Origin: Streptomyces sulfonofaciens
GTDB lineage: Bacteria; Actinomycetota; Actinomycetes; Streptomycetales; Streptomycetaceae
NCBI RefSeq assembly: GCF_014656295.1
Contig: NZ_BNCD01000020.1
Location: 1-64,000, forward strand
Direction: 5' to 3'
DNA: 64,000 nt
In this document: positions 56,413-64,000 of the stretch, piece by piece
Position numbering within the stretch: the stretch's first letter is position 1
How the letters are laid out: every line of letters starts with the position of its first letter
Program-made: the position numbers and the translations under genes
Notes under the pieces: generated by a model
Told to the model about the DNA's origin: nothing
Databases searched by the model: none
What the model saw: the letters and a program-made list of their open reading frames with translations, nothing else

Positions 56413-56428
56413 ACTGGACTAGACCTCT
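56413..56428. promoter_or_regulatory. DasR-like dre box before nagK-nagA
   Basis: ACTGGACTAGACCTCT matches the consensus ACTGGTCTAGACCACT at 14 of 16 positions and lies 28 bases before the nagK start. DasR control of nagKA is established in S. coelicolor. Confidence 0.75.
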
Positions 56429-56455
56429 CGCGGGTACTTCCGGGAGACTGTCCCC

Positions 56456-57592
56456 GTGAGACATGTCATCGCCCTGGACGTGGGCGGCACCGGAATGAAG
56501 GGCGCCCTGGTCGCGGCGGACGGGACGCTGCTCCACGAGCGGCGCCGTGCGACCGGCCGCGAGCGGGGCGCCGACGCCGTCGTCGACTCCATCCTCGACT
56601 TCGCCGCCGAGCTGCGCGGCCGGGGCGAGGAGCTCCTCGGCGAGAGCGCGGCAGCGGTCGGCGCCGCGGTGCCCGGCATCGTCGACGCGGCGCGCGGCGT
56701 CGCCGTCTACGCCGCCAACCTGGGCTGGGACCACGTACCGCTGCGCGACCTGCTGAGCCGGAGGCTGGGCGGGGTGCCGGCGGCGCTCGGGCACGACGTG
56801 CGCACCGGCGGGCTCGCCGAGGGCCGGATCGGAGCGGGCCGGGGCACCGACCGCTTCCTCTTCGTGGCCCTCGGCACCGGCATCGCGGGTGCCATCGGCA
56901 TCGGCGGCGCCATCGAGCCGGGCGCCCACGGTTCGGCGTGCGAGATCGGGCACGTGGTGGTGCGCCCCGGCGGCCCGCTGTGCAACTGCGGCCAGCGCGG
57001 CTGCCTGGAGCGGCTGGCGTCGGCGGCGGCGGTGAGCCGGGCGTGGGCGGCCGCCTCCGGCGACCCGGACGCGGACGCCGCGGACTGCGCCCGGGCCGTC
57101 GCCTCGGGCGACCCGCGTGCGGCCCGGGTCTGGCAGGAGGCCGTGGACGCGCTCGCGGACGGTCTGCTCACCGCGCTCACCCTGCTCGACCCGCGCACGC
57201 TGATCGTCGGCGGCGGCCTCGCCGAGGCCGGTGAGACGCTGTTCGGACCGCTGCGGGCCGCCGTCGAGCGGCGCGTCACCTTCCAGGGGCTGCCCGACAT
57301 TGTGCCGGCGGCCCTCGGCGACACCGCGGGCTGCCTCGGCGCGGGGCTGCTCGCGTGGGACCTGCTGGCACAGGGCGCGGCGGGCCCGGGCGTGAAGGCC
57401 CCGGCCGCCGAACCCACCACCCAGGACGGGCCCACCACCCAGGACGGGCCCACCACCCCGGACGGGCCCACCACCCCGGGCGAGCCCACCACCCCGGGCG
57501 GCGGCACGGCCGGTGCCGAACCCGCCCCCACGCCTCCCGCGCCCCGCGGCACCGCCGCCGCCACCCATGACACCCCGGAGGTAACCGCCTGA
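56456..57592 (+). CDS. nagK: ROK-family sugar kinase, probable N-acetylglucosamine kinase
   Basis: The 378-residue ROK kinase has the ATP motif DVGGTGMKGALV, catalytic GHDVRTGGLAEG, EIGHVVV and zinc motif CNCGQRGCLE. It is coupled to nagA (TGATG overlap) and so probably phosphorylates N-acetylglucosamine. About 65 residues at the C terminus are a low-complexity tail with repeated TTPDGP units beyond the normal ROK end. GTG start at 56456. Confidence 0.85.
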   Translation: MRHVIALDVGGTGMKGALVAADGTLLHERRRATGRERGADAVVDSILDFAAELRGRGEELLGESAAAVGAAVPGIVDAARGVAVYAANLGWDHVPLRDLLSRRLGGVPAALGHDVRTGGLAEGRIGAGRGTDRFLFVALGTGIAGAIGIGGAIEPGAHGSACEIGHVVVRPGGPLCNCGQRGCLERLASAAAVSRAWAAASGDPDADAADCARAVASGDPRAARVWQEAVDALADGLLTALTLLDPRTLIVGGGLAEAGETLFGPLRAAVERRVTFQGLPDIVPAALGDTAGCLGAGLLAWDLLAQGAAGPGVKAPAAEPTTQDGPTTQDGPTTPDGPTTPGEPTTPGGGTAGAEPAPTPPAPRGTAAATHDTPEVTA

Positions 57593-58830
57593 TGCCCGCG
57601 AAGGACAGACGCACTCTCACCGGTGCCCGGGCGGTCCTGCCCGGCTCGATCCTCGAAGACGGCCGTATCACCATCGAGGGCAGCAGGATCGTCGCCGTCT
57701 CCGGGAGCGCTCCCGGCGCTCCCGGGGACGGCGCGGCGGCCGCGGCCCCGGACCGCGCCCCGAGAACCGCCGCAAAGGCCGATCCCGCCGATCCCGCGGA
57801 CGGCGAGAGCCTCGACCTCACCGGCCACTGGCTGGTCCCCGGTTTCGTCGACATCCACAACCACGGCGGCGGGGGCGCCTCCTTCACCAACGGCTCCGTG
57901 GACGAGGTCCTCACCGGCGTCCGCACCCACCGCCTGCACGGCACCACCACCGTGGTGGCCTCCACGGTCACCGGCGAGACCGCCGCCCTGGCGCAGCGCG
58001 CCGGGCTGCTCTCCGAGCTCGCGGAGCAGGGCGACATCGCCGGCGTCCACTTCGAGGGCCCCTTCATCTCGCCGTGCCGCAAGGGCGCACACGCCGAGGC
58101 CCTGCTGCGCGACCCGGATCCCGCCGAGGTGCGCAAGCTGCTCGACGCGGCGCGCGGCCAGGCCCGGATGGTCACCCTCGCACCCGAACTCCCCGGCGGC
58201 CTGGACTCCGTACGGCTGCTCGCGGAGCACGGCGTGATCGCGGCGGTGGGGCACACCGACGCCACGTACGAGCAGACCGTGGCCGCCGTCGAGGCGGGCG
58301 CGAGCGTGGCCACGCACCTCTTCAACGCGATGCCGCCGCTCGGCCACCGCGCGCCGGGACCGATCGCGGCGCTGCTGGAGGACGAGCGGGTCACCGTCGA
58401 GCTGATCAACGACGGCACCCATCTGCACCCGGCCGCCCTGCGCCTGGCCTTCGACCACGCGGGCGCCGCCCGGGTCGCCTTCATCACGGACGCGATGGAC
58501 GCGGCGGGCTTCGGCGACGGCGTCTACCGTCTCGGCCCGCTGGAGGTGGAGGTCAAGGAGGGTGTGGCGCGGCTCGCGGTGGGCGGTGCGATCGCGGGTT
58601 CCACCCTCACCCTGGACCGCGCCTTCCAGCGGGCGGTCACCGTCGACGGCCTGCCCGTGCAGGACGCCGTCCGCGCACTGTCCGAGACCCCGGCGCGGCT
58701 CCTCGGCCGCTACGACACCGTGGGCTCCCTCGCCCCCGGCAAGGACGCCGATCTGGTGGTCCTCGACGCGGACTTCGCCCTCGCCGGTGTGATGCGCAAG
58801 GGCGAGTGGGTGGTGCGCCCGGCCGTGTGA
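57592..58830 (+). CDS. nagA: N-acetylglucosamine-6-phosphate deacetylase
   Basis: The 412-residue amidohydrolase has HNHGGGG metal/substrate loop, HFEGPF glutamate, VGHTDATYEQ and FITDAMDA aspartate. It converts GlcNAc-6-P to glucosamine-6-P. A Pro/Ala-rich insertion (about 40-70) lies between the first strands. It forms an operon with nagK under a DasR-like box. Confidence 0.95.
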   Translation: MPAKDRRTLTGARAVLPGSILEDGRITIEGSRIVAVSGSAPGAPGDGAAAAAPDRAPRTAAKADPADPADGESLDLTGHWLVPGFVDIHNHGGGGASFTNGSVDEVLTGVRTHRLHGTTTVVASTVTGETAALAQRAGLLSELAEQGDIAGVHFEGPFISPCRKGAHAEALLRDPDPAEVRKLLDAARGQARMVTLAPELPGGLDSVRLLAEHGVIAAVGHTDATYEQTVAAVEAGASVATHLFNAMPPLGHRAPGPIAALLEDERVTVELINDGTHLHPAALRLAFDHAGAARVAFITDAMDAAGFGDGVYRLGPLEVEVKEGVARLAVGGAIAGSTLTLDRAFQRAVTVDGLPVQDAVRALSETPARLLGRYDTVGSLAPGKDADLVVLDADFALAGVMRKGEWVVRPAV

Positions 58831-59193
58831 TCCGGTCGTTCTCCCCTGTGTGAACCGGCCGTTCCGGCCCGTGTGAACCGGCCGTTCCGGCCCGTGTGAA
58901 CCGGCCGTTCCCCGGCTGTCCGGCGGTCGTCCGACGGCTGTCGGACGGCTGTCGGACGGCTGTCGGACGGCTGTCGGACGGCTGTCGGACGGCTGTCGGA
59001 CGGCTGTCCAGCGGGGCGGTGCGCGCCCGCGCACCGCCCCGCCTGCCGCCCGCCCGCACTCCCGCGCAGGCGCCGGGTGTGCGCCGGCCGGGTACGCGGT
59101 CTGGGCCTGCCGCGGAGTCTTTGGCATGATCAGGACCGGACAGCGGTACGACCACCAGCCGCACGGCAGGCGAACTCTTCGGGGAGGGCCCGG
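58831..59193. repeat. Two intergenic tandem repeats (23-bp and 11-bp units)
   Basis: The 363-base gap has no gene. TGTGAACCGGCCGTTCCGGC-type units (23 bp, nearly three copies) span 58849-58910. They contain the inverted CCGGCCGTTCCGGCC and may act as terminator after nagA. GGCTGTCGGAC (11 bp, about seven copies) spans 58925-59010. The start of the next gene has GGGGAGGG. Confidence 0.8.
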
Positions 59194-60246
59194 GTGATCC
59201 TCACGGTCACGCTGAACGCCGCTCTCGACATCACGTACGAGGTCGCGGCGCTGCATCCGGGTGCCACCCACCGGATCAGGGAAGTGACGGAACGCCCCGG
59301 CGGCAAGGGGCTCAACGTCGCCCGCGTGCTCGCGGCGCTCGGCCACGAGGTGACCGTCACCGGCTTCGCCGGCGGCCCCACGGGGCGTGCGCTGCGCGAA
59401 CAGCTCGCCGAGCAGTGCGGCACGGCCGGAGCGGCCGACTGCACGCCGGGCGCGCAGGACGCGCAGGACGCGCAGGCGGCTGACGACTCCGGGGGCTCCG
59501 GGGGCTCCGGGGGCTCCGGACCGTCCCGCGCCCCACGCCTGCGGGACGCGCTGGTGGGGGTCGCCGGTACCACGCGCCGCACGGTCGCCGTGGTGGACGC
59601 CGCCACCGGCGAGACGACCCAGCTCAACGAGGCCGGCCCGGTCATCGCGCCCGATGAGTGGACCGCCTTCACCACCGCCTACGAGGAGCTGCTCGGCACC
59701 TGCTCGGCGGTGGCCCTGTGCGGCAGCCTGCCGCCCGGCGTGCCGGTCGGTGCGTACGCCCGGCTGGTACGCGCCGCGCGGGCCGCGTCCGTGCCCGTGC
59801 TGCTGGACACCAGCGGTGAACCGCTGCGCCGTGCGGTCGCCGCCCGTCCCGACATCGTCAAGCCGAACGCCGACGAGCTGGCCGAGCTCACCGGTTCCCA
59901 CGAGCCCGCCCAGGCCACCCGCGACGCCCGTCGCCGAGGTGCCCATGCGGTGGTCGCCTCGCTCGGGCCGCGGGGCATGTTCGCCGTGACGCCGGAGGGC
60001 CGCTGGCGGGTGGCGCCGCCGCGGCGGCTGCGCGGCAGCCCGGTGCGCGGCAACGCGACCGGGGCCGGCGACTCCGCCGTCGCCGGGCTGCTGTCCGGCC
60101 TGGTGGACAACCTCCCCTGGCCGAAGCGGCTGGTCAGGGCGGCCGCGCTGTCGGCGGCGACGGTCCTGTCCACCGCGGCCGGGGAGTTCGACCGCGGGGC
60201 GTACCGGGAAATGCTGGGGCGCGTGGAGGTCACCGAGGCGACGTGA
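59194..60246 (+). CDS. PfkB-family sugar kinase (1-phosphofructokinase-like)
   Basis: The 350-residue kinase begins VILTVTLNAALDITYEV, has RPGGKGLNVARVLAALG and the PfkB signature GNATGAGDSAVAGLLSGL with catalytic Asp. It belongs to the 1-phosphofructokinase/tagatose-6-phosphate kinase group. A Gly/Ser/Asp-rich insertion lies at about 85-108. The substrate is unproven; next to nagKA it may act on a hexose phosphate from aminosugar breakdown. GTG start with GGGGAGGG upstream. Confidence 0.88.
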   Translation: MILTVTLNAALDITYEVAALHPGATHRIREVTERPGGKGLNVARVLAALGHEVTVTGFAGGPTGRALREQLAEQCGTAGAADCTPGAQDAQDAQAADDSGGSGGSGGSGPSRAPRLRDALVGVAGTTRRTVAVVDAATGETTQLNEAGPVIAPDEWTAFTTAYEELLGTCSAVALCGSLPPGVPVGAYARLVRAARAASVPVLLDTSGEPLRRAVAARPDIVKPNADELAELTGSHEPAQATRDARRRGAHAVVASLGPRGMFAVTPEGRWRVAPPRRLRGSPVRGNATGAGDSAVAGLLSGLVDNLPWPKRLVRAAALSAATVLSTAAGEFDRGAYREMLGRVEVTEAT

Positions 60247-60656
60247 GGCTCTGACGGCCTCCTCGCGCGCTCCCACCGGGCCCCACCACACCCGCACGGC
60301 GCACGACCACGGCGGAGGCGGCCCCAGCGCAACGCGGCGCACTGCGCACGACAGGACCCAACCCGCAGTGACGAGCACGGCATCGGCGGACCCGGCCACG
60401 GCAAGCACGGCATCAGCGGACCCGGCCACGGCAGGCACGGCAGGCACGGCATCAGCGGACGCGGCCGTGACGAGCACGGCAAGCACGGCATCGGCGGACG
60501 CGCCGCGTCGGGCACCGGCCCGTCCGGGGCGTCCCGTCGCCGCCGGTCCGTCCGGGGCCGCTCGGGCCCCGTCCGCCGGGGCCGCCGGGGCCGCCGGGAG
60601 CGGACCGTCGGCCCGGCCGTCCCACCGTCGCGGCGGGCCGGGCGGGCGGACGGGTG
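60247..60656. other. Gap with CACGGCATCAGCGGACC repeats
   Basis: There is no gene in 410 bases. GGCATCAGCGGACCCGGCCA-like units recur about five times at 60375-60500, followed by GCCGGGGCCGCCGGG runs. It separates two convergent genes. Confidence 0.65.
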
Positions 60657-61697
60657 CTACTTCTTCCAGCCCTTCTCCAGCCAGACCTGGTCCAGGTTGG
60701 CGTCGCACTGGTTGCCCTGCTCGCAGGAGATCTTGAGCGTGTTGGTGCCCTTGTTGAGCTCGACGTAGGCGTACGACCGGGTCCAGCCCTTCTCCCAGTC
60801 GCCCTGGGCCGCATTGGCCCAGTTCTTCAGGCTGAGCGGGCTGGTCTGCGCCGTGCCGTTCACCGTGAGGGTCGCGGTCGCGTCCTTGCCGGGCACTCCG
60901 TAGCCGATGAACAGCGTGTACTTGCCGGAGTCGGGGATGCCGTTGACGGTCCAGGTCGCCGAGGCGCCCGGCTGGTTGAGGCCGGCGACGTAGACGCCGC
61001 CGTCCGCCTTGGCGCCCTTGATGTCGGAGGCGGTCACCGTACCGCCGTCGAGCCTCAGTGCCTTGGCGTCGGCCTTGGGCAGCTTGCCGGTGTCGCCCGA
61101 CTGGTGCGCGGGGGTGGTCTCGCTGGGCTGGGCGGAGTCGGCCGCGCTGGGTCCCGAACCGGCCTTGGGGCTTTCCTTGTCGTCGTCCTGCCCGGAGAGC
61201 ACGGCCACCGAGATGCCTATGACGACCGCGGCGACCACCGCGAGCGCGCCGATCAGCAGCCCCTTGGTGTTGGGGCCCCGGCCCCGCCGGCCGTGGCCCC
61301 CGTCGTCGTAGCCCGACGGGCCGTGCTGTCCGGGTGGGCCGCCCGGCAGGGTCTCGGGAGCCTGGTAGTGGGTGTTGGGCTGGTGGTAGCCCTGCTGCGG
61401 GACCTGCCCGAAGGCGGCGGTCTGCCCCTGGCCCGGCCCGCCGGGCCGGCCCTGACCGGGCTGCTGGCCCTGCGGGGGCGGATACCCGTATCCGCCGCCG
61501 CGCCCGCCCTGGGACTGCTGCCCGTACTGGCGCTCGCCCACGGTGCGGACCTGGTTGTACGAGGACCGGGGACCGGGGTAGCCGTAGCCGCCGCCTCCGC
61601 TGGGCGGGGTGGCCCCGGACGCCTGTCCGTCGGCGTACAGATAACCGAACGGGTCGTCGTCCTCGGGCGTGCTCGCGCCGTTGTTGCCGGCCGTCAT
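60657..61697 (-). CDS. Membrane-anchored carbohydrate-binding-like protein
   Basis: The 346-residue protein has an N-terminal Gly/Tyr/Gln/Pro-rich disordered region (about 1-140, with GYGYP repeats) and one transmembrane helix (GLLIGALAVVAAVVIGISVAVL). A linker and a C-terminal beta-sandwich follow (VYVAGLNQPGASATWTVNGI, DSGKYTLFIGYG, LNKGTNTLKISCEQGNQCDANLDQVWLEK) of the CBM35/CBM6-like type. The topology places the sandwich outside the cell, where it may bind polysaccharide. No catalytic domain. Confidence 0.75.
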   Translation of the reverse strand: MTAGNNGASTPEDDDPFGYLYADGQASGATPPSGGGGYGYPGPRSSYNQVRTVGERQYGQQSQGGRGGGYGYPPPQGQQPGQGRPGGPGQGQTAAFGQVPQQGYHQPNTHYQAPETLPGGPPGQHGPSGYDDGGHGRRGRGPNTKGLLIGALAVVAAVVIGISVAVLSGQDDDKESPKAGSGPSAADSAQPSETTPAHQSGDTGKLPKADAKALRLDGGTVTASDIKGAKADGGVYVAGLNQPGASATWTVNGIPDSGKYTLFIGYGVPGKDATATLTVNGTAQTSPLSLKNWANAAQGDWEKGWTRSYAYVELNKGTNTLKISCEQGNQCDANLDQVWLEKGWKK

Positions 61698-61880
61698 TCC
61701 CTTGGTCACTCCTTGGCACATGGGGTCTGTGCGGTCTCCGCGCGGCGGGCTGCCGCGCGCGTGCACATGCGGTCTGTGCGGTCGCTCAGGTCTGCGGACC
61801 CGCCGAGCCTACCCGCTCCGACCGCCCCGCATGGGGGCCGCGGACCGCATCCGTACCCCTCTGACAGCTCTGACCTGCGG

Positions 61881-63563
61881 TTAACCGGCGCGTCTGTGCT
61901 GTTTGGCACGCGACCGCTTCTCGATGTACATCCGCTGGTCAGCCGATTTCAACACTTCGTCCGCCGACATGCCGCAGTGTGCCCACCCGATGCCGAAGCT
62001 GGCGCCGACGCGGACGGCCCTGCCGTCGACCCTTATCGGCGGGATGATCGCGTTGCGCAGGCGCACGGCGAGGTCCTGGGCGTCGGCGCGGCCGAGGCCG
62101 TCGGCGAGGACGACGAACTCGTCGCCGCCGAGCCGGGCGACCGTGTCGCCGTCGCGCACGCCGTTGGTGAGGCGGCGGGCGACCTCGATGAGGACGGCGT
62201 CGCCGGTGTGGTGCCCGAAGCGGTCGTTGATCGACTTGAAGCCGTCCAGGTCGCAGAAGAGCACGGCGAGGCCCTTGGTGCCGTCGTCCGCCTCGCCCTC
62301 GGGGGCGACGGTGTGCACGTGGTCGTGGCCGCCCGCGAAGCCGCCGGTGCCTGCGCCGGTGCCGGCGTCGGCGGTGGCCGCCGCGGGTCCGTCGGGGCCG
62401 TATCCGAGACCGAGGCCGCCCAGCGGGCCGCCGTAGGCCGCGTCGAGGGAATCGATGTCGGTGGGCGGCAGGGCCTGGGGGCGGCCGCAGAGGCGGGCGC
62501 CGAGCCGGGCGCGCAGCTCGGCGGAGTTCGGCAGGCCGGTGAGGGAGTCGTGGGAGGCGCGGTGGGCGAGCTGGAGCTCGCGGCGCTTGCGCTCCTCGAT
62601 GTCCTCGACGTGGGTGAGGAGGAAGCGGGGACCGTCGGCCGCGTCGGCGACGACGGAGTTGCGCAGCGAGACCCACATGTAGGTGCCGTCGCGGCGGGCC
62701 AGGCGCAGTTCGGCGCGGCCGCCCTCGGCGGAGGTGCGCAGCAGGGTCCCGATGTCCTCGGGGTGCACCAGGTCGGAGAAGGAGTAGCGCCGCATCATCG
62801 ACGCCGGGCGGCCCAGCAGACGGCACAGGGCGTCGTTGGCGCGCAGGATCCGGCCGTGCTGGTCGCCGCCCATCTCGGCGATGGCCATGCCGGACGGGGC
62901 GTACTCGAAGGCCTGTCGGAAGGATTCCTCGCTGGCGCGCAGGGCCTGCTGCTCGCGCTCCAGGCGGACCAGGGCGCGCTGCATGTTCGCGCGCAGGCGG
63001 GCGTTGCTGATCGCGATGGCGGCCTGGAACGCGTACATCTGGAGGGCCTCGCGGCCCCAGGGACCGGGGCGGCGGCCGTTTCGCGGGCGGTCCACGGAGA
63101 TCACGCCGAGGAGTTCTCCGCCGGAGGCGCCGGGCGCGTACAGGGGCGCGAAGAGGCGGTCGGCGGGGTGCCACTCGTCCTCGAAGCGGGGTTCCGGGCC
63201 TTCCGTGAACCACTGGGGGACGTCGTCCTCGTCGAGGATCCAGCCCTCGGTGTGCGGGATGAACCGCAGGTCCCCCCATGCCTCGCCCATGGCGAGCCGG
63301 CGCTCCCAGGACAGCCGGGATCCGACGCGGCCCGTGATCAGGGCCTCGGCGGCGCTGTCACCGGCGAGGGCGGCGACGACGAGGTCGCCGTCGGGCCGCA
63401 CCAGGTTGACGCAGGCCAGCTCGTAGCCGAGACCGTCCACGACGCCGTCCGCGACGGTCTGGAGGGTGTCGGCGAGGCTGCGGGCGGTGTTCATGTCCGC
63501 CATGACCTGGTGCAACTGCCGCAGGGTCGCCAGGCGGACGTACGGCTCGGACTCCGTGTCCAT
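61881..63563 (-). CDS. cdgB: GAF-PAS-GGDEF diguanylate cyclase (CdgB-like)
   Basis: The 560-residue protein has an N-terminal GAF domain (about 15-185), a coiled link, a PAS/PAC domain (about 210-330) and a GGDEF domain (from about 345). ARLGGDEFVVL has the intact active site and RDGD five residues before GGDEF is a product-inhibition I-site, so it should make c-di-GMP. A Gly/Ala-rich insertion sits in the GGDEF domain (about 385-430). The order and neighbours match CdgB (SCO4281), a developmental regulator of S. coelicolor. GGGGAGGG precedes the ATG. Confidence 0.92.
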   Translation of the reverse strand: MDTESEPYVRLATLRQLHQVMADMNTARSLADTLQTVADGVVDGLGYELACVNLVRPDGDLVVAALAGDSAAEALITGRVGSRLSWERRLAMGEAWGDLRFIPHTEGWILDEDDVPQWFTEGPEPRFEDEWHPADRLFAPLYAPGASGGELLGVISVDRPRNGRRPGPWGREALQMYAFQAAIAISNARLRANMQRALVRLEREQQALRASEESFRQAFEYAPSGMAIAEMGGDQHGRILRANDALCRLLGRPASMMRRYSFSDLVHPEDIGTLLRTSAEGGRAELRLARRDGTYMWVSLRNSVVADAADGPRFLLTHVEDIEERKRRELQLAHRASHDSLTGLPNSAELRARLGARLCGRPQALPPTDIDSLDAAYGGPLGGLGLGYGPDGPAAATADAGTGAGTGGFAGGHDHVHTVAPEGEADDGTKGLAVLFCDLDGFKSINDRFGHHTGDAVLIEVARRLTNGVRDGDTVARLGGDEFVVLADGLGRADAQDLAVRLRNAIIPPIRVDGRAVRVGASFGIGWAHCGMSADEVLKSADQRMYIEKRSRAKQHRRAG

Positions 63564-63751
63564 GCTCGCCCTCCCCGAGACTCTCGTCAGCAACTCCGGA
63601 TATGTCAGCTATGTCAGCAATGTCAGCGTGTCGTCATCGGCGTACGTTCGACCGTGTGTCCGGTGTGTCCGGCGTGCGTATCGCACCGTCTCCGTCACTG
63701 AATCACAGCGAGCTGCCCACTCGGTACACAGGGTCAACAAAATATGGCTCG

Positions 63752-63767
63752 TGTGACTCAAGTCACA
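63752..63767. promoter_or_regulatory. Perfect CRP/FNR-type palindrome
   Basis: TGTGACTCAAGTCACA is an exact TGTGA-N6-TCACA palindrome about 190 bases upstream of cdgB, in an AT-rich patch likely to be its promoter region. Confidence 0.65.
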
Positions 63768-63830
63768 GTAGGTTCTGAACCTTTGACGACGTTGTCTGCG
63801 GTTGCGGCGTGCGTTTCCTGAACGCAAATC

Positions 63831-63859
63831 GGGGCCGCCCGGAGAAGTCCGGCGGCCCC
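63831..63859. terminator. GC-rich hairpin terminator
   Basis: GGGGCCGCCCGGA-GAAG-TCCGGCGGCCCC forms a 12-bp stem with one bulged C. It probably ends a gene beyond the right edge or a transcript from the left. Confidence 0.7.
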
Positions 63860-64000
63860 CATTATGGGTGCGCCGGGCCGGGGAGCGGGCTCGGGTGGCG
63901 CCTTGCGCGATCGGGACGCGGCAGGGGACGGCGGGCACGCCATGGCGGAGCGGGCCCCGCCGGGAGGCAGCCACGCGCGCGCAGGGCCGATCGGGACGGG

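Larger units (their letters stand above)
56074..56455. other. Divergent control region of sugar-binding gene and nagK
   Basis: This 382-base divergent region carries two DasR-like boxes (annotated separately), one nearer each gene. The middle (56100-56270) is GC-rich without a gene. Confidence 0.7.
63564..64000. other. cdgB upstream region to window end
   Basis: There is no supported gene. It holds three TATGTCAGC-like repeats (63600-63630), an AT-rich stretch with the CRP-type palindrome (63752-63767), a TGCGTT/AACGCA hairpin (63810-63826) and a strong terminator (63831-63859). Confidence 0.65.

Noticed and set aside
63752..63767. BldD-type operator at the palindrome upstream of cdgB
   Set aside because: The TNAC and GTNA half-sites are four bases apart instead of five; the CRP pattern fits exactly instead.
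63609..63974. Minus-strand frame of 121 residues upstream of cdgB
   Set aside because: It runs through a terminator hairpin and the CRP-type palindrome; no motif or ribosome-binding site.

Overview
The window looks like chromosomal DNA from a Streptomyces species. It has very high GC, strong G/C bias at third codon positions, GTG starts, and typical streptomycete genes: a SARP/AfsR-type regulator, glucosyl-3-phosphoglycerate synthase, a second groEL with CIRCE boxes, DasR-like boxes at nagK-nagA, and a GAF-PAS-GGDEF protein. From memory, the order groEL, csp, moaD-like, thrC, gpgS, otsA/otsB, sugar-binding protein, nagK, nagA, pfkB-type kinase, GGDEF protein (about 42.8-63.6 kb) matches the SCO4296 to SCO4281 region of S. 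coelicolor. That half is therefore probably conserved core.

Positions 1-26.7 kb form a defence island. It opens with a broken ISL3-type transposase (minus strand) and a decayed CRISPR remnant (444-653). A complete type I-E operon follows on the plus strand: a cas3-cse1 fusion, cse2, cas7, cas5, cas6e, cas1, cas2. Downstream, on the same strand, is a CRISPR array of 38 repeats (11144-13428) with the leader next to cas2 and decay at the far end. Converging on the array from the right is a minus-strand four-gene operon: a double-domain RecB/Cas4-like nuclease, a Zn-ribbon REase-like protein, a DinG/XPD-like Fe-S helicase and a pPIWI_RE (Argonaute-related) protein. All are joined by start/stop overlaps and end at a hairpin shared with the array. 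A Ser/Thr protein kinase is divergent from this operon, followed by a SARP-NB-ARC-TPR regulator and a small Arg/Pro-rich gene.

Positions 26.7-42.1 kb are mixed accessory/core: a DUF4239 membrane protein, a His/Gly/Pro-rich surface protein, an orphan proteasome beta subunit, a DUF1330 protein, an MFS exporter, a secreted GH18 enzyme, an APC/KUP-like permease, a UTRA protein without a DNA-binding domain, a flotillin-like SPFH protein with a small partner, a lipoprotein, a PNPOx-like oxidoreductase and a pair of small overlapping genes. Many intergenic gaps here hold short GC-rich tandem repeats.

Positions 42.8-64 kb carry protein folding (groEL, HrcA/CIRCE control), cold shock, threonine synthase behind a SAM (S-box clan) riboswitch, a sulfur-carrier protein, methylglucose/trehalose metabolism, N-acetylglucosamine uptake and catabolism with DasR-like boxes, and a diguanylate cyclase behind a perfect CRP-type palindrome. 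No tRNA or rRNA gene was recognised.
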